From JAAYAY01 sp964429355 (GTDB lineage Bacteria; Planctomycetota; Planctomycetia; Pirellulales; Thermoguttaceae): a DNA stretch of 20,777 bases. Of the stretch, positions 1-9,600 are shown piece after piece (position 1 is the first letter of the stretch; every line of letters begins with the position of its first letter). The stretch is from positions 1 through 20,777 of the forward strand of contig CAYSCH010000142.1 of the NCBI GenBank assembly GCA_964429355.1, written 5' to 3'. Made by a program: the position numbers and the translations under genes. The notes below the pieces were generated by a model. It was given only the letters and a program-made list of their open reading frames with translations, searched no databases and had not been told where the DNA came from.

Positions 1-1512
1 GACCTGAAGCAACTGATCCACGACCTGAAGAACGCGAATCCCAGTGCCCGGATCAGTGTCAAGCTGGTCTCGGAGATGGGCGTGGGGACGATTGCGGCGG
101 GCGTGGCCAAGGCCTATGCCGACCATATCGTGATCTCCGGCCACGACGGGGGGACCGGCGCCTCGCCGCTGACGAGCATCAAGCACGCCGGCTTGCCCTG
201 GGAATTGGGGATCGCTGAAACCCACCAGACTCTGGTGCTCAACGACCTGCGCAGCCGGGTGGTGCTCCAGACGGACGGCGGTTTGAAGACCGGACGAGAT
301 GCGGTGATCGCGGCGATGCTGGGGGCCGAGGAGTTTGGATTTGCCACGGCGCCGCTGGTGGCCCTGGGCTGCATGATGATGCGGAAATGCCATTTGAACA
401 CCTGCCCGGTGGGCGTGGCGACGCAGGACCCGGAGCTTCGCAAGAAGTTCATGGGCAAGCCGGAACACGTGATCAACTACTTCTTCATGGTGGCCGAGGA
501 CATGCGCGAGATCATGGCCCGGCTGGGTTTTCGTACCGTGCGGGAGATGGTCGGAAGAGTGGACATGCTGGAGCGGGACGACACGGTGCGGCACTGGAAG
601 GCCGACGGCATCGATCTGGCCCCGATTCTCACTCCGGCCCGCAAGAAGAATTCGCAGACCGAGGTCGTGTGCACGCGGAAGCAGGATCACGGGCTGCACC
701 TGGCGCTCGACAACGATCTGATCCGGGAAGCGCAGCCCGCCATCCAAGACGGCAAGAAGGTGCAGATCGAGCGGCCGATTGTGAACACGAATCGGGCCGT
801 GGGAACCATGCTCAGCCACGAGATTGCGAAGAAGTGGGGCGAATCGATGTTGCCTCACGACACAATCCACGTCAAGTTCACGGGCTCAGCCGGCCAGAGT
901 TTCGGCGCGTTTCTGGCGAAGGGTGTGACCTTGGAGCTGGAAGGAGACGGCAACGACTACGTGGGCAAGGGGCTCTCGGGGGGCAAGGTCATCGTGTACC
1001 CGCCCGTCGGATGCCGGTTCAAACCGTCGGACAACATCGTCGTCGGCAACGTTGTGCTGTACGGGGCGATCGACGGGCAGGCCTTCTTCCGCGGCCGGGC
1101 GGCCGAGCGGTTCTGTGTACGCAACAGCGGCGCCGATGCGGTGGTTGAGGGGGTGGGTGATCACGGATGCGAATACATGACCGGCGGCCGGGCAGTGATT
1201 CTCGGCCCGACGGGGAGAAACTTTGCTGCCGGCATGAGCGGCGGGATCGCCTACGCCTGGGACCCCGAGGACGTGTTTCTGGGAAACTGCAACCTGGCCA
1301 TGGTCGAACTGGAGCGGCTCGATCGTGAAGAGGAAATCGGAGAGCTGAAGGACCTCATCGAGCTCCATCACCGCTACACCGGCTCGTTGGTGGCCGAAGA
1401 GGTGCTGGCCGACTGGGAGAACAGCGTGGGCCAGTTCGTCAAGGTGATGCCGACGGAATACAAGCTGGTGCTGGAGGAGATCCGGCAGGCGGCCGAGGCC
1501 GACGGGAGCTGA
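1..1512 (+). CDS. gltB: Glutamate synthase [NADPH] large subunit, C-terminal part (5' end outside window)
   Basis: This is the last 503 residues of the large subunit of glutamate synthase, which makes two L-glutamates from glutamine and 2-oxoglutarate. The frame is open from base 1, so the start lies upstream; the full family protein is about 1500 residues. Visible parts are the end of the FMN-binding synthase domain (ISGHDGGTGASP, then QTDGGLKTGRD), the 3Fe-4S cysteines in CMMMRKCHLNTC (codons at 370, 388 and 403; C-x5-C-x4-C), and the C-terminal GXGXG beta-helix domain (about 880-1400, including GDGNDYVGKGLSGGKV). The end, KVMPTEYKLVLEEI, is typical of the family. gltD follows after 102 bases and supplies the NADPH-oxidising partner, so the two are probably one operon. 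The amidotransferase domain is not in view. No frameshift is seen. Identification is secure. Confidence 0.97.
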   Translation, partial: DLKQLIHDLKNANPSARISVKLVSEMGVGTIAAGVAKAYADHIVISGHDGGTGASPLTSIKHAGLPWELGIAETHQTLVLNDLRSRVVLQTDGGLKTGRDAVIAAMLGAEEFGFATAPLVALGCMMMRKCHLNTCPVGVATQDPELRKKFMGKPEHVINYFFMVAEDMREIMARLGFRTVREMVGRVDMLERDDTVRHWKADGIDLAPILTPARKKNSQTEVVCTRKQDHGLHLALDNDLIREAQPAIQDGKKVQIERPIVNTNRAVGTMLSHEIAKKWGESMLPHDTIHVKFTGSAGQSFGAFLAKGVTLELEGDGNDYVGKGLSGGKVIVYPPVGCRFKPSDNIVVGNVVLYGAIDGQAFFRGRAAERFCVRNSGADAVVEGVGDHGCEYMTGGRAVILGPTGRNFAAGMSGGIAYAWDPEDVFLGNCNLAMVELERLDREEEIGELKDLIELHHRYTGSLVAEEVLADWENSVGQFVKVMPTEYKLVLEEIRQAAEADGS

Positions 1513-1519
1513 GGTGACC

Positions 1520-1597
1520 GGGAGCGGGCCAAAGTCTTGGCGACTTCGGCTACGGGTTGAGTGGGAGCGGGCCAAAGTCTTGGCGACTTCGGCTACG
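1520..1597 (+). repeat. Tandem direct repeat (2 x 35 bp, 43-bp period), each unit a hairpin
   Basis: Bases 1520-1554 and 1563-1597 are identical over 35 bases, with an 8-base spacer, and fill most of the gltB-gltD gap. Within each unit, 9-base arms (1528-1536 with 1542-1550, and 43 bases further on) pair with a single A-C mismatch around a TTGGC loop. There is no T-run after the hairpin. From memory, closely similar sequence (AAAGTCTTGGCGACTTCGG) occurs as a dispersed intergenic element in planctomycete genomes; that was not checked. The second copy is open in the gltD frame from a GTG at 1561, which could mislead start prediction. Confidence 0.85.
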
Positions 1598-1614
1598 ACC
1601 AAGTGAGGACTGAA

Positions 1615-3075
1615 ATGGGAAAGCCAACGGGATTCAAGGAATTCGAGCGGGCAACGATTCCGTATCGCGACCCGCTCTTGCGGATCCTCGACTTCAACGA
1701 ATTCAACGAGAAACCGGCCGAGGAGCACTTGCGCCGCCAGGGCGCTCGCTGCATGGACTGCGGGATACCGTTCTGCATGTCGGACACCGGCTGCCCCGTC
1801 GACAACCTGATTCCCGAGTGGAACGACCTGGTCTACCGAGGACGGTGGCGGGAGGCGCTGGACCGATTGCACAAGACAAACAACTTTCCGGAGTTTACGG
1901 GGCGGGTATGCCCGGCTCCGTGCGAAGGAGCCTGCTGTCTGGGGGTGATCAATCCACCGGTGACGATCAAGAACATCGAATGCACGATCGTCGATCGCGG
2001 CTTCGAGGAGGGCTGGATCGTTCCGAAGCCGCCGAGGCATCGCACAGGCAAGACAGTGGCCGTGATCGGTTCGGGGCCGGCGGGACTGGCGGCCGCAGCC
2101 CAACTCAACAAGGCGGGGCACAAGGTAACCGTCTACGAGCGTGACGACCGGATCGGCGGGCTGCTGATGTACGGGATTCCGAACATGAAGCTCGACAAGG
2201 GGGTCGTCGAAAGGCGGCTGGACCTGCTGCGGGCCGAGGGGGTGGAGTTCGTCACGGGGGCGCACGTGGGCGTGAACGTAGACGCGGGGGAGTTGCGCCG
2301 GAAACACGACGCCCTGATCCTGGCGGCCGGCGCGACGAAGCCCCGCGATCTGCCGCTGCCGGGGCGCGAACTTGAGGGGGTTCATTTTGCCATGGACTTC
2401 CTCCGCCCGAACACGAAGAGCTTGCTCGACTCGGACCTGGAGGACGGCCGTTACATTTCGGCCAAGGGGAAGGATGTGATCGTGATCGGCGGGGGCGACA
2501 CGGGGACCGACTGCATCGGCACCGCGATCCGCCACGGCTGCACGAGCGTGGTGAACTTCGAACTTTTTCCCAAGCCGCCGGCCGGGCGGGCGGAGAACAA
2601 TCCCTGGCCGGAGTGGCCGCGGATCTTCCGCGTGGACTACGGGCACCAAGAGGCGGCCGCCAAGTGGGGCGACGACCCGCGAGTTTACCAGCTCATGAGC
2701 AAAGAGTTCCTTGGAGATGGTCGCGGCAACCTGGCCGGCGTGACGACGGTGGAGGTCGAGGTGGGTTTTGTCCAGGGGCGTCCAGAGTTCAAGGAGATCG
2801 CCGGGAGCCAGCGCAAGTGGAAGGCGGATCTGATCCTGCTGGCGATGGGTTTCCTCGGTCCCGAGGCGACGCTGGTGGAGGTTCTCGGCGTGGAGACCGA
2901 CTCGCGGAGCAACTTCAAGGCCGAGTTTGGCCGGTTCGCCACGAGCATCGATGGGGTTTTTGCAGCAGGGGACTGCCGGCGAGGGCAGAGCCTGGTCGTG
3001 TGGGCGATCCGCGAGGGTCGCGAGGCAGCGCGGGAGTGCGATCGGTACTTGATGGGGACTACCGAGTTGCCGTAG
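1615..3075 (+). CDS. gltD: Glutamate synthase [NADPH] small subunit
   Basis: The 486-residue product is the NADPH-oxidising subunit that passes electrons through its Fe-S clusters to GltB. In order it shows the N-terminal 4Fe-4S domain (CMDCGIPFC, then a Cys-Pro, then CPAPCEGACC), the FAD Rossmann motif GSGPAGLAAAAQLNKAG, the family signature GGLLMYGIPNMKLDK, the NADPH motif GGGDTGTDC, and the C-terminal GDCRRGQSLVVWAIREGR that closes the FAD site. Length is normal for the family. I chose the ATG at 1615 because MGKPTGFKEFER is the usual N-terminus and a GAGGA lies just upstream (1605-1609). The longer reading from the GTG at 1561 only adds residues encoded by the intergenic repeat. It follows gltB on the same strand. 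Confidence 0.96.
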   Translation: MGKPTGFKEFERATIPYRDPLLRILDFNEFNEKPAEEHLRRQGARCMDCGIPFCMSDTGCPVDNLIPEWNDLVYRGRWREALDRLHKTNNFPEFTGRVCPAPCEGACCLGVINPPVTIKNIECTIVDRGFEEGWIVPKPPRHRTGKTVAVIGSGPAGLAAAAQLNKAGHKVTVYERDDRIGGLLMYGIPNMKLDKGVVERRLDLLRAEGVEFVTGAHVGVNVDAGELRRKHDALILAAGATKPRDLPLPGRELEGVHFAMDFLRPNTKSLLDSDLEDGRYISAKGKDVIVIGGGDTGTDCIGTAIRHGCTSVVNFELFPKPPAGRAENNPWPEWPRIFRVDYGHQEAAAKWGDDPRVYQLMSKEFLGDGRGNLAGVTTVEVEVGFVQGRPEFKEIAGSQRKWKADLILLAMGFLGPEATLVEVLGVETDSRSNFKAEFGRFATSIDGVFAAGDCRRGQSLVVWAIREGREAARECDRYLMGTTELP

Positions 3076-3088
3076 TCCGGATTGCCGC

Positions 3089-3117
3089 ATGGCCGCATCG
3101 TAACGCGACGCGGCCAT
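3089..3117 (+). terminator. Hairpin after gltD, possible terminator
   Basis: Fourteen bases after the gltD stop, ATGGCCGC (3089-3096) and GCGGCCAT (3110-3117) form a perfect 8-bp stem. After one mismatch, three more pairs shorten the 13-base loop. No T-tract follows on either strand, so it is not a classical intrinsic terminator. It sits between convergent genes (gltD and the minus-strand gene ending at 3356), where it could end or protect transcripts from either side. The rest of 3118-3355 shows only short weak inverted repeats and no gene. Confidence 0.4.
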
Positions 3118-3355
3118 CCATGTGGTGGCAAAGTGTGTTGAAGGACGCCGGCCAAAGCCGGGACTCCAACAGGGGCGAGCCTGCGCGGCGATCACGTGTG
3201 GGAAAAGAGCGGGCGACCGCTCCACTCAGGATCTTGGCGGCAGGATCCGTCCTTCCTGGCTCGCTCTTCCGCGATCCGGTTCAGTGCGATATGGGACATG
3301 CCCATGCCAATAGCACCCTAACAGCGCCCTTCTGCTTTCCGCCGGGTGCCAGGCA

Positions 3356-3739
3356 TCATCGATGCGACTCGACGACCGCCCGTAGATCCGCCATGTAGCG
3401 ATGTTCGTCGAAGAGATGGCCTTTTTTCGCCATGTGCCACATGTGATCGGCAATCACGGCGCCAATCGCGTGCCGCACGTCGTGCCGCGACACCCCGAGT
3501 TCCTGAAGCTCGTGGGCTATGCCGCGCACGCCCCGCGGATTATCAGCGGCAAGCTGGCGCTCCACCACGGCGTGAATATGCAAATGGGAATGGGGGCTCG
3601 TCGGCTCGCCGTCTTCGCCGATGATCTCGTCGGCCAACTCATCCCTCTCCCAGGCGAGGCGCCACTCCGGATGATCTTGGATCGCGATCTCCAAGGCCTC
3701 ATCTTCGGTCAGTTCCCGCTTCTTTTTCTTCTTGTCCAC
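3356..3739 (-). CDS. DUF1841-like conserved hypothetical protein
   Basis: A 127-residue soluble protein of unknown function. The N-terminus is highly charged (DKKKKKRELTEDEALEIAI). The core SPHSHLHIHAVVERQLAADN, followed by GVRGIAHELQELGVSRHDVR and a helix AIGAVIADHMWHM, resembles the DUF1841 family, where an aliphatic-His-rich segment precedes a helical half. No signal peptide or membrane segment is seen. The start is uncertain: the chosen GTG has no clear ribosome-binding site, and the frame stays open upstream with protein-like residues (SLSLDETKLVV) as far as a TAG near 3830, but no ATG, GTG or TTG occurs in that extension. It is divergent from the GH78-type gene and convergent with gltD. 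The family match is by eye. Confidence 0.7.
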   Translation of the reverse strand: MDKKKKKRELTEDEALEIAIQDHPEWRLAWERDELADEIIGEDGEPTSPHSHLHIHAVVERQLAADNPRGVRGIAHELQELGVSRHDVRHAIGAVIADHMWHMAKKGHLFDEHRYMADLRAVVESHR

Positions 3740-3826
3740 AACCAGTTTCGTTTCGTCCAGAGAAAGACTCGTGTCGGAATCACAAGAAATCCGACGGGTG
3801 GCTACCCAAACAGCCGTACGCCACCC

Positions 3827-3835
3827 ATTCTACCA
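3827..3835 (-). promoter_or_regulatory. Extended -10 promoter candidate for the DUF1841-like gene
   Basis: Read on the minus strand these bases are TGGTAGAAT: an extended TGn followed by TAGAAT, one mismatch from the consensus -10. No good -35 lies 16-18 bases upstream, which is tolerable for an extended -10 promoter. The start of transcription would fall near 3820, about 80 bases before the GTG start. Confidence 0.4.
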
Positions 3836-3961
3836 GCGCCCGCCGTTTCGAACACCCGACGAGGTGCGCCGAGACGCAGCCGGCGGGCTGGACGGGTGCG
3901 GGCAGGATGCCGGACGTCTGGCCGAACCGGAAAGCTCTCCAGCAACGAACGCCTTCATGCA

Positions 3962-3990
3962 TTCAACACAGACCTGGGCGATGGTACAAT
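3962..3990 (+). promoter_or_regulatory. Extended -10 promoter candidate for the GH78-type gene
   Basis: TTCAAC (3962-3967), a 17-base spacer, then TACAAT (3985-3990) preceded by TGG, so an extended -10. The -35 is poor (three of six), the -10 good (five of six). Transcription would start near 3997, about 50 bases before the GTG start at 4048. The 308-base gap 3740-4047 between the two divergent genes holds this site, the minus-strand site at 3827-3835, and no recognisable gene. Confidence 0.45.
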
Positions 3991-4033
3991 AGTTGCTTCT
4001 ACGAGTCAAAGAAACTGTCGAATCCCAGCGCAA

Positions 4034-4051
4034 TGAGGTGAAATGCCGTGA
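4034..4051 (+). promoter_or_regulatory. Ribosome-binding site and overlapping ATG-CCG-TGA at the GTG start
   Basis: TGAGGTG (4034-4040) lies seven bases before the GTG start at 4048 and decides this start. An ATG at 4043 opens a two-codon frame whose TGA (4049-4051) overlaps the GTG (4048-4050). The overlap may be chance, or the mini-frame may affect initiation. Confidence 0.5.
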
Positions 4052-6495
4052 AATACCGCCTATTGAGCTTTCTGACCGCTTGTTCTGTTCTCGGACTGTC
4101 TGCCCCCGCGGCGATGGGGCTGGAGACCCTTTCCTTCCAGTCGGCCAAGGCGGCCTGGGCCAAGGATCGGGCGGAGGAGATGAACCTGTCGCTGGGGTTC
4201 CGGGCGGTGGTCAAGGTGCACGACACGAGCGAGAAGGTTGTGCTCCGGGTGGCTGCCTCGACGATCTATCGGGCCTGGGTCAACGGCGAGCTGGTGGCCC
4301 ACGGGCCGGCCCGGTGCGCACGCGGGTTTTACCGCGTGGATATGGTCGACGTTTCCTCGAACCTCAAAACGGGAAGCAACGTTGTGGCGATCGAAGTGGC
4401 CGGCTACAACGCGAACAGTTATTACGTGCTCGACCAGCCGTCGTTCCTCCAGGCTGAACTGGTGCAGGGGGCCACGGTGCTGGCGTCGACTTTGGGGGAA
4501 GGGGAACCGTTCCAGGCCGGCGTGCTCGACTATCGCGTGCAGAAGGTTCAGCGTTACAGTTTCCAACGGCCGTTTATCGAGGTCTACCGGCTCTCGGCCG
4601 ATTCGCTTGGCTGGATCACCGAGCCCGAGGCCGCGATGAGCTCGCCGGTGGAGTTGGCGCCGCAGGGGGATAAGATCCTGCTGCCGCGGCGGGTACTGTT
4701 TCCGGAGCTGAGGGAGCTGGCGCCTGTGCGGCATGTGAGCGGCGGGCGGATCGAGCATCTCGAGAACGTGGCGGATCTGTGGAAGGACCGGAGCCTGACG
4801 GAGATCAACGCGAAACTGAAAGGTTATTTGGAGGGGGAACTGGAGCTGGTGGTTTCGACCGAGATGCAGAGGCTGGCCTCGATCGGTGAAGGGGCGCTCG
4901 AGGCACCGTGGAAGGACCAGCCCGAGGTGACGCTGACGGCCGATCGGTACCAGGTGGTCGACATGGGGGTCAACCGGACGGGCATGATCGGGGCGGAAGT
5001 CACGTGCGATACGAAGACCGTCTTGATGCTGGCCTTCGACGAGATTCTCACCGACACGGCCCAGGCCAAAGACGACGTGAACTTTCGCCGGCTCGGCTGC
5101 GTGAACGCGGTGCGCTACGAAATGGAGCCGGGGACGTATGAATTGGAATCGATCGAGCCCTATACCTTCCGCTATCTCAAGGCGATCTGCGTGGAGGGGG
5201 GATGCACGGTCAAGAATCTTTACCTGCGCGAGTATGCCCATCCGACGACGCCGAAGGCGCATTTTGCCGCCAGCGACGAGCGGCTCAACCGCCTCTACGA
5301 GGCCGGCGTGGAGACCTTTCGGCAGAATACGCTGGATATCTTCATGGACTGCCCGTCGCGTGAACGGGCGGGCTGGCTGTGCGACAGTCTGTTCACGGCC
5401 CGGGTGGCGCCCGACCTGACGGGGACGACGGTGGTAGAACGGGCGTTTCTGGAGAACTTCATGTTGCCGGACCGGTTTGAGCATCTGCCCGAGGGGATGT
5501 TGCCCATGTGCTACCCGTCCGACCATTACGACGGCAACTTCATTCCCAACTGGTCGTTGTTCTTCGTGCTCGAGTTGGAGGAATACCAGGCCCGGAGCGG
5601 CGACCAGGTGATGATCGACGCCATGCGCCGGCGGGTCATGCAACTCATGGAGTACTTCGAGCGGTTCGAGAACGAGGACGGGCTGCTGGAGAAGCTGGAG
5701 GCGTGGGTGTTTGTGGAATGGTCGGAGGCGAACAAGTTCGTCCAGGACGTGAACTATCCGAGCAACATGCTCTATGCGGCCGCCCTGGCCGCCGCAGGGC
5801 GGATGTATCATGATCCGGCCCTTTCGGCCAAGGCCGAAAAGATACGGGAAGTGATCCGGGCCCAGTCGTTTGACGGGCAATTTTTCGTGGACAATGCGGT
5901 GCGGAAGGACGGCAAGCTCGAGGTGACCGGCAACCGGAGCGAGGTCTGCCAGTACTTTGCGTTCTTTTTCGACGTGGCCACGCCCAAGACGCATGCCGAG
6001 CTGTGGAAGACGCTCCGCGACGAGTTTGGGCCGGACCGCAAGGAGACGAAGGCGTATCCGGAGGTGCACATAGCCAACTCGTTCATCGGCAACATGGTGC
6101 GGATGGAACTACTTTCCGAGGAGGGGCACGGGCAGCAGATTCTGGACGAATCGATCGCCTACCTGCTCTACATGGCGGAGCGGACGGGCACGCTGTGGGA
6201 GAACGTGGGAGCCTATGCGAGCTGCAATCACGGGTTTGCCTCCCACATCGTGCACACACTCAACCGGGACATCCTTGGGGTTTACCAGATCGATGTGCCG
6301 AATGGGCGGGTTCGCCTGCGACTGGGCGATGTGGATCTGGAGTGGTGCGAGGGGCGGATTCCGCTGGGCGAGGGGGAGGTGGATCTCAGGTGGGATCAGA
6401 CCGACGAAACGCTGCGTTACCGGCTGAGTGTGCCGGAAGGTTTCGCGGTGGAGGTGGAGAACCGTTCGGGGCGGAAGCTGGAGCGGGTGGAATGA
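4048..6495 (+). CDS. Secreted GH78-type alpha-L-rhamnosidase-like glycoside hydrolase
   Basis: The 815-residue product begins with a signal peptide (KYRLLSFLTACSVLGLSAPA, cleavage near residue 24), so it acts outside the cytoplasm. Residues about 30-200 form a beta-rich domain with the YRAWVNGELVAHGPAR motif common at the front of GH78 proteins. A second beta domain follows, then an (alpha/alpha)6 barrel from about 410. The barrel opens with DCPSRERAGW (D434, E439), matching the GH78 motif that carries the general acid, and later has LWEN (E718) and NHGF (H728), typical of the C-terminal half of the active site. A beta-sandwich tail closes the protein. The likely role is removal of terminal alpha-L-rhamnose or a related sugar from polysaccharide; the true substrate cannot be told from sequence. 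It starts with GTG and is monocistronic, with convergent genes downstream. Confidence 0.85.
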   Translation: MKYRLLSFLTACSVLGLSAPAAMGLETLSFQSAKAAWAKDRAEEMNLSLGFRAVVKVHDTSEKVVLRVAASTIYRAWVNGELVAHGPARCARGFYRVDMVDVSSNLKTGSNVVAIEVAGYNANSYYVLDQPSFLQAELVQGATVLASTLGEGEPFQAGVLDYRVQKVQRYSFQRPFIEVYRLSADSLGWITEPEAAMSSPVELAPQGDKILLPRRVLFPELRELAPVRHVSGGRIEHLENVADLWKDRSLTEINAKLKGYLEGELELVVSTEMQRLASIGEGALEAPWKDQPEVTLTADRYQVVDMGVNRTGMIGAEVTCDTKTVLMLAFDEILTDTAQAKDDVNFRRLGCVNAVRYEMEPGTYELESIEPYTFRYLKAICVEGGCTVKNLYLREYAHPTTPKAHFAASDERLNRLYEAGVETFRQNTLDIFMDCPSRERAGWLCDSLFTARVAPDLTGTTVVERAFLENFMLPDRFEHLPEGMLPMCYPSDHYDGNFIPNWSLFFVLELEEYQARSGDQVMIDAMRRRVMQLMEYFERFENEDGLLEKLEAWVFVEWSEANKFVQDVNYPSNMLYAAALAAAGRMYHDPALSAKAEKIREVIRAQSFDGQFFVDNAVRKDGKLEVTGNRSEVCQYFAFFFDVATPKTHAELWKTLRDEFGPDRKETKAYPEVHIANSFIGNMVRMELLSEEGHGQQILDESIAYLLYMAERTGTLWENVGAYASCNHGFASHIVHTLNRDILGVYQIDVPNGRVRLRLGDVDLEWCEGRIPLGEGEVDLRWDQTDETLRYRLSVPEGFAVEVENRSGRKLERVE

Positions 6496-6680
6496 GTGGG
6501 AACCGGTGATCGAGGCCGATGGAGGCTAGCGGCGAGGATCTGCAACAGGATGCCGCGGGCCTGTTCGCAGAATTGGGGGGCGGGCGCAGCTCCACTTGTG
6601 GCTGCCTGGTTCCGAGACAGCCGGCGCTGGTCCCGCCCTGCCATGCCGGTTCACCAGATTTGCGGTAAATCAGTTTGCGG

Positions 6681-9600
6681 TTATTTTACGTATTCGACGA
6701 CGAGCTCAGCCGGGTGGCCGGCCTCGCGGGCGAGGTAGCCGATGCCGTCGGTGCTGGTGGGATCGATGGCCAGATTCACCTCCTGGCTGGCTTGCAGGAC
6801 GAGGTTCAGGGGGATCTCGACGACCTGATTCTCCGCAACGGGGCCGATCTTGCCGACGACGTCGCCCAGTTTGGGACGGGCCTGGTACGTGACGCTCTTC
6901 TCGTTCCAGGGTTCCGCCACCAGGCGGACCTGTCCGGAGTCGGCGGTGGGATTGTCGTTGTTGTGGAGCCGGAGGGTAGCCGAACGGGGCTTGCCTTCGA
7001 CCTGGAGCTGGAACTTGAGGTAGGCAATGCTGTGATCGGGATCGCCCATCTTGGCGTCGCCGCCGTCGACATTCAGCAACTTGCTGGTCCCCTGGTTCGT
7101 CGCGGGTGATCCCTGGATGGCGTGGGTATCTTCGACCGCTTGGAGGACTACGCGCTGCAGGTCGCCGAGGTGCTCCAGGGGGGCCGGCTTTTCATTCTCG
7201 ACGGTTCCGTCGGCCCAGAGGAGTTTTATACCCACCTGGTACTTTCCGGCTACCGCCTGCTGGCCGAGGCTTGCCTTCAGTGCGACTTTAACGGTTTGCC
7301 CCGCAGGAACCTGGAGCTGTGTTTCGGCCGGTGCGACGACAAAGCCGTCGGGGGCTTCCAGGCGAAGGGTTCCTGAAAAACCGCTCTCCTTGTTATTTAC
7401 CACCACGACTTCTCCGGGCTGGTCCGGCTGGGAGATGTTCAGCAGGAAGGACGGCACGGCCAATCCGAGCGTCAGCACCTCCTCGCGTACAACTTCGATC
7501 CCTTGCAGCACGGGCTGCTCGTCCGGGGCCGGATTGGCGGCGGCGGGGACGAATTCGACGGAGAGTTCGCCATCGGACTGGATGCCCTTGAACTCCTTGA
7601 TCAGCGGCTTGTTGGGGCCGCCGGCCTCGCGGAAGGCGTCAAAGGCTGTGGCAACAACCTGGCCTTGAATCTTGATATCGAAGACTCGCTTGCCTGCCGC
7701 CTGATGGTCGAGTTCGGCAAAGGCCAGCCGAACCGTGTAGCGAGCCGTACCATCGTCCGGATCGGCCAGGGGGATCTTACACTGCCGCAATCCGCGGAGG
7801 CCGGAACAGAAGGCCCAGGGCTTTTGCGGGTCGTCGATCTCAAGACGCGTGGCATCGTGGTTGAAGTAGCCTCCGCCAGGGAAGAGCGAAACGTCGATCG
7901 CGAGCGGCAGCACGAGCGAACCGCCAGGACGGGGGTATCCCAACCAGAGATCGCCGGAGGCGTCTTTGCGGTCGCCGGGTGCACCGAGGTTGAGCGCCAA
8001 GCGTTTGACGGGCGTCATCGAGCCGGGTTGGCTGAAGCAGGCCCACTGGCGGTTCTCCTGGCGGGGCTTGAAGACGGCGGTGCACATGTTGGGGAAGGGG
8101 CACAGGCAGCCGGAGCTGGCTTCGGGGACCATCAACAGCCCGTTGGCCGGGATGAAATTGATCCAGCAGCCGGGGCGTTGGGCGCCGAAGTGTTGGGTGC
8201 CGAAATCATTGTCGAGGTCGTACCAGCCGAGGGTGTTGGAGCGGAAGAGCAAGGCGTGAGGCGCCGCGGCGGGGCAGCCGCAGTGGTGTCCGGGTCGGGC
8301 GAACTGCCAGACTTCCTCGCGGCCGGTCACGGGATGAATACGAGTCTTCTGCTCGCCCGTATGCAGGTCAAAGGCCCACGGTTCGGCGTGGAGCGTATCG
8401 CCGACGACCACGGGTCGGACACGGTAGCCGATCGGTTTCTGCCAGAGGAGTCCGCCGTCTTTGCCGGAGAGGGCGACGATCCGCCGGGATTGGAACTCCC
8501 CGGCCAGAAACTGCGTCCAGTAGTGTCCGTCGAGAAACACGCCGAAGAGGACGAGGACATCGTTACGGTAGATGGCCCCCAGGGAACACCAGTAGTTGCC
8601 GCCGATGGCGCCGGTGACCTCGACGGTTTTTTCCCACACTTTGTCGCCGGTTGCGGCATCGAGGGCGACGACGCGGTAGACGGCGGCGGCCTCGAATTTT
8701 TTCAGCAATTCGGCACGCTCGGCATCGCTCAGCCGATGCACCTCTTTGATCTGGCTGTTGAAGAGCTCGGAGCGTTGTTCTTCGGACACATTGGGGCTGG
8801 CGAAGTACATGCGCCCATCGCCGATGGCGATGGAGCCTTGGCCGATGTCGCTGCCTTCGTATTTCCAGCGGACCTGTCCTGTGGCCAGATCGAACGCGAA
8901 AATGCAGTCGGCCGTCCGGCCCTTGACGGTGCTCGAACCGTAGAGCAGGTCGCCGACGACGGCGACATAGCCCCAGAGCCGCGGTTTGCCATCGGACGCC
9001 GGGGGGAGCTGGTAGGTGAGCTTAGTTTCGCCGGTGGCGGCGTCGAGTCGCAGGCACTCGTTGCCGACGATCACGAACAGGCTGTCGGCATTGGCTGCCG
9101 AGTTGCCGGCGTCGTGGGTGACGCTGACGCGGAGGGCACCGCGGATCTTCCGCTCCCAGAGCTGGATTCCGTTGTAGGCGTCGTAGGCCATGATGGAATT
9201 CTCACCGACTCCGACGCGGTCGGCAGAGCCTTCACCCAGGATGAACAGTCGCCCGGCGGTGGCCAGCGGGGCGGCGGCGCGCAGGTGCCGTTCGGCCATT
9301 TGCGTGGGGCCGGGCTTGCCGAACCACAAGAGTCCGAGGGGGCAGCGGACGAGCTCGTCGTCGCTGCAGGTCGTGTTGCCCGGTTCGGCATACTGATGGG
9401 TCCAACTGCCGGCACCGGGGAGCGGGCCGCGGCAGAAGTCGAGCCAGGGGCCGTCTTGCTGGGAGATCTGTCCGCCTTCGATCCCGGCCTCCGCGAGCCA
9501 TTGCCGCATGGCAGATGCCTCGAGCGGCTTGACCTTGCCATTGGATGCCGCGGGCTGGCCGATCGCGATCGTGCCGCCGAGCGGTTTGAGCATGCGGAAG

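Noticed and set aside
1561..1614. An 18-residue N-terminal extension of gltD from a GTG
   Set aside because: The extra residues are encoded by the second copy of the intergenic repeat. The ATG at 1615 gives the usual family N-terminus with a ribosome-binding site.
886..3225. A 779-codon open frame on the minus strand opposite gltB-gltD
   Set aside because: It is antisense to two genes with complete diagnostic motifs. Its composition (rich in Arg, His, Pro, Val) is what GC-rich codons give on the other strand, and no domain is recognisable.
3206..3270. Nested inverted repeats around AAGAGCG/CGCTCTT downstream of gltD
   Set aside because: The arms are seven bases and about 55 bases apart, with competing internal pairings and no terminator or operator context.
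4060..6069. A 669-codon minus-strand frame opposite the GH78-type gene
   Set aside because: It shadows a gene with a signal peptide and the DCPSRE motif. The antisense product is rich in His, Arg and Leu and has no motif.
6585..6605. Hairpin GCAGC/GCTGC in the gap between the GH78-type and PQQ-propeller genes
   Set aside because: The stem is short with a two-base bulge and no T-tract, no better than expected by chance in GC-rich DNA.
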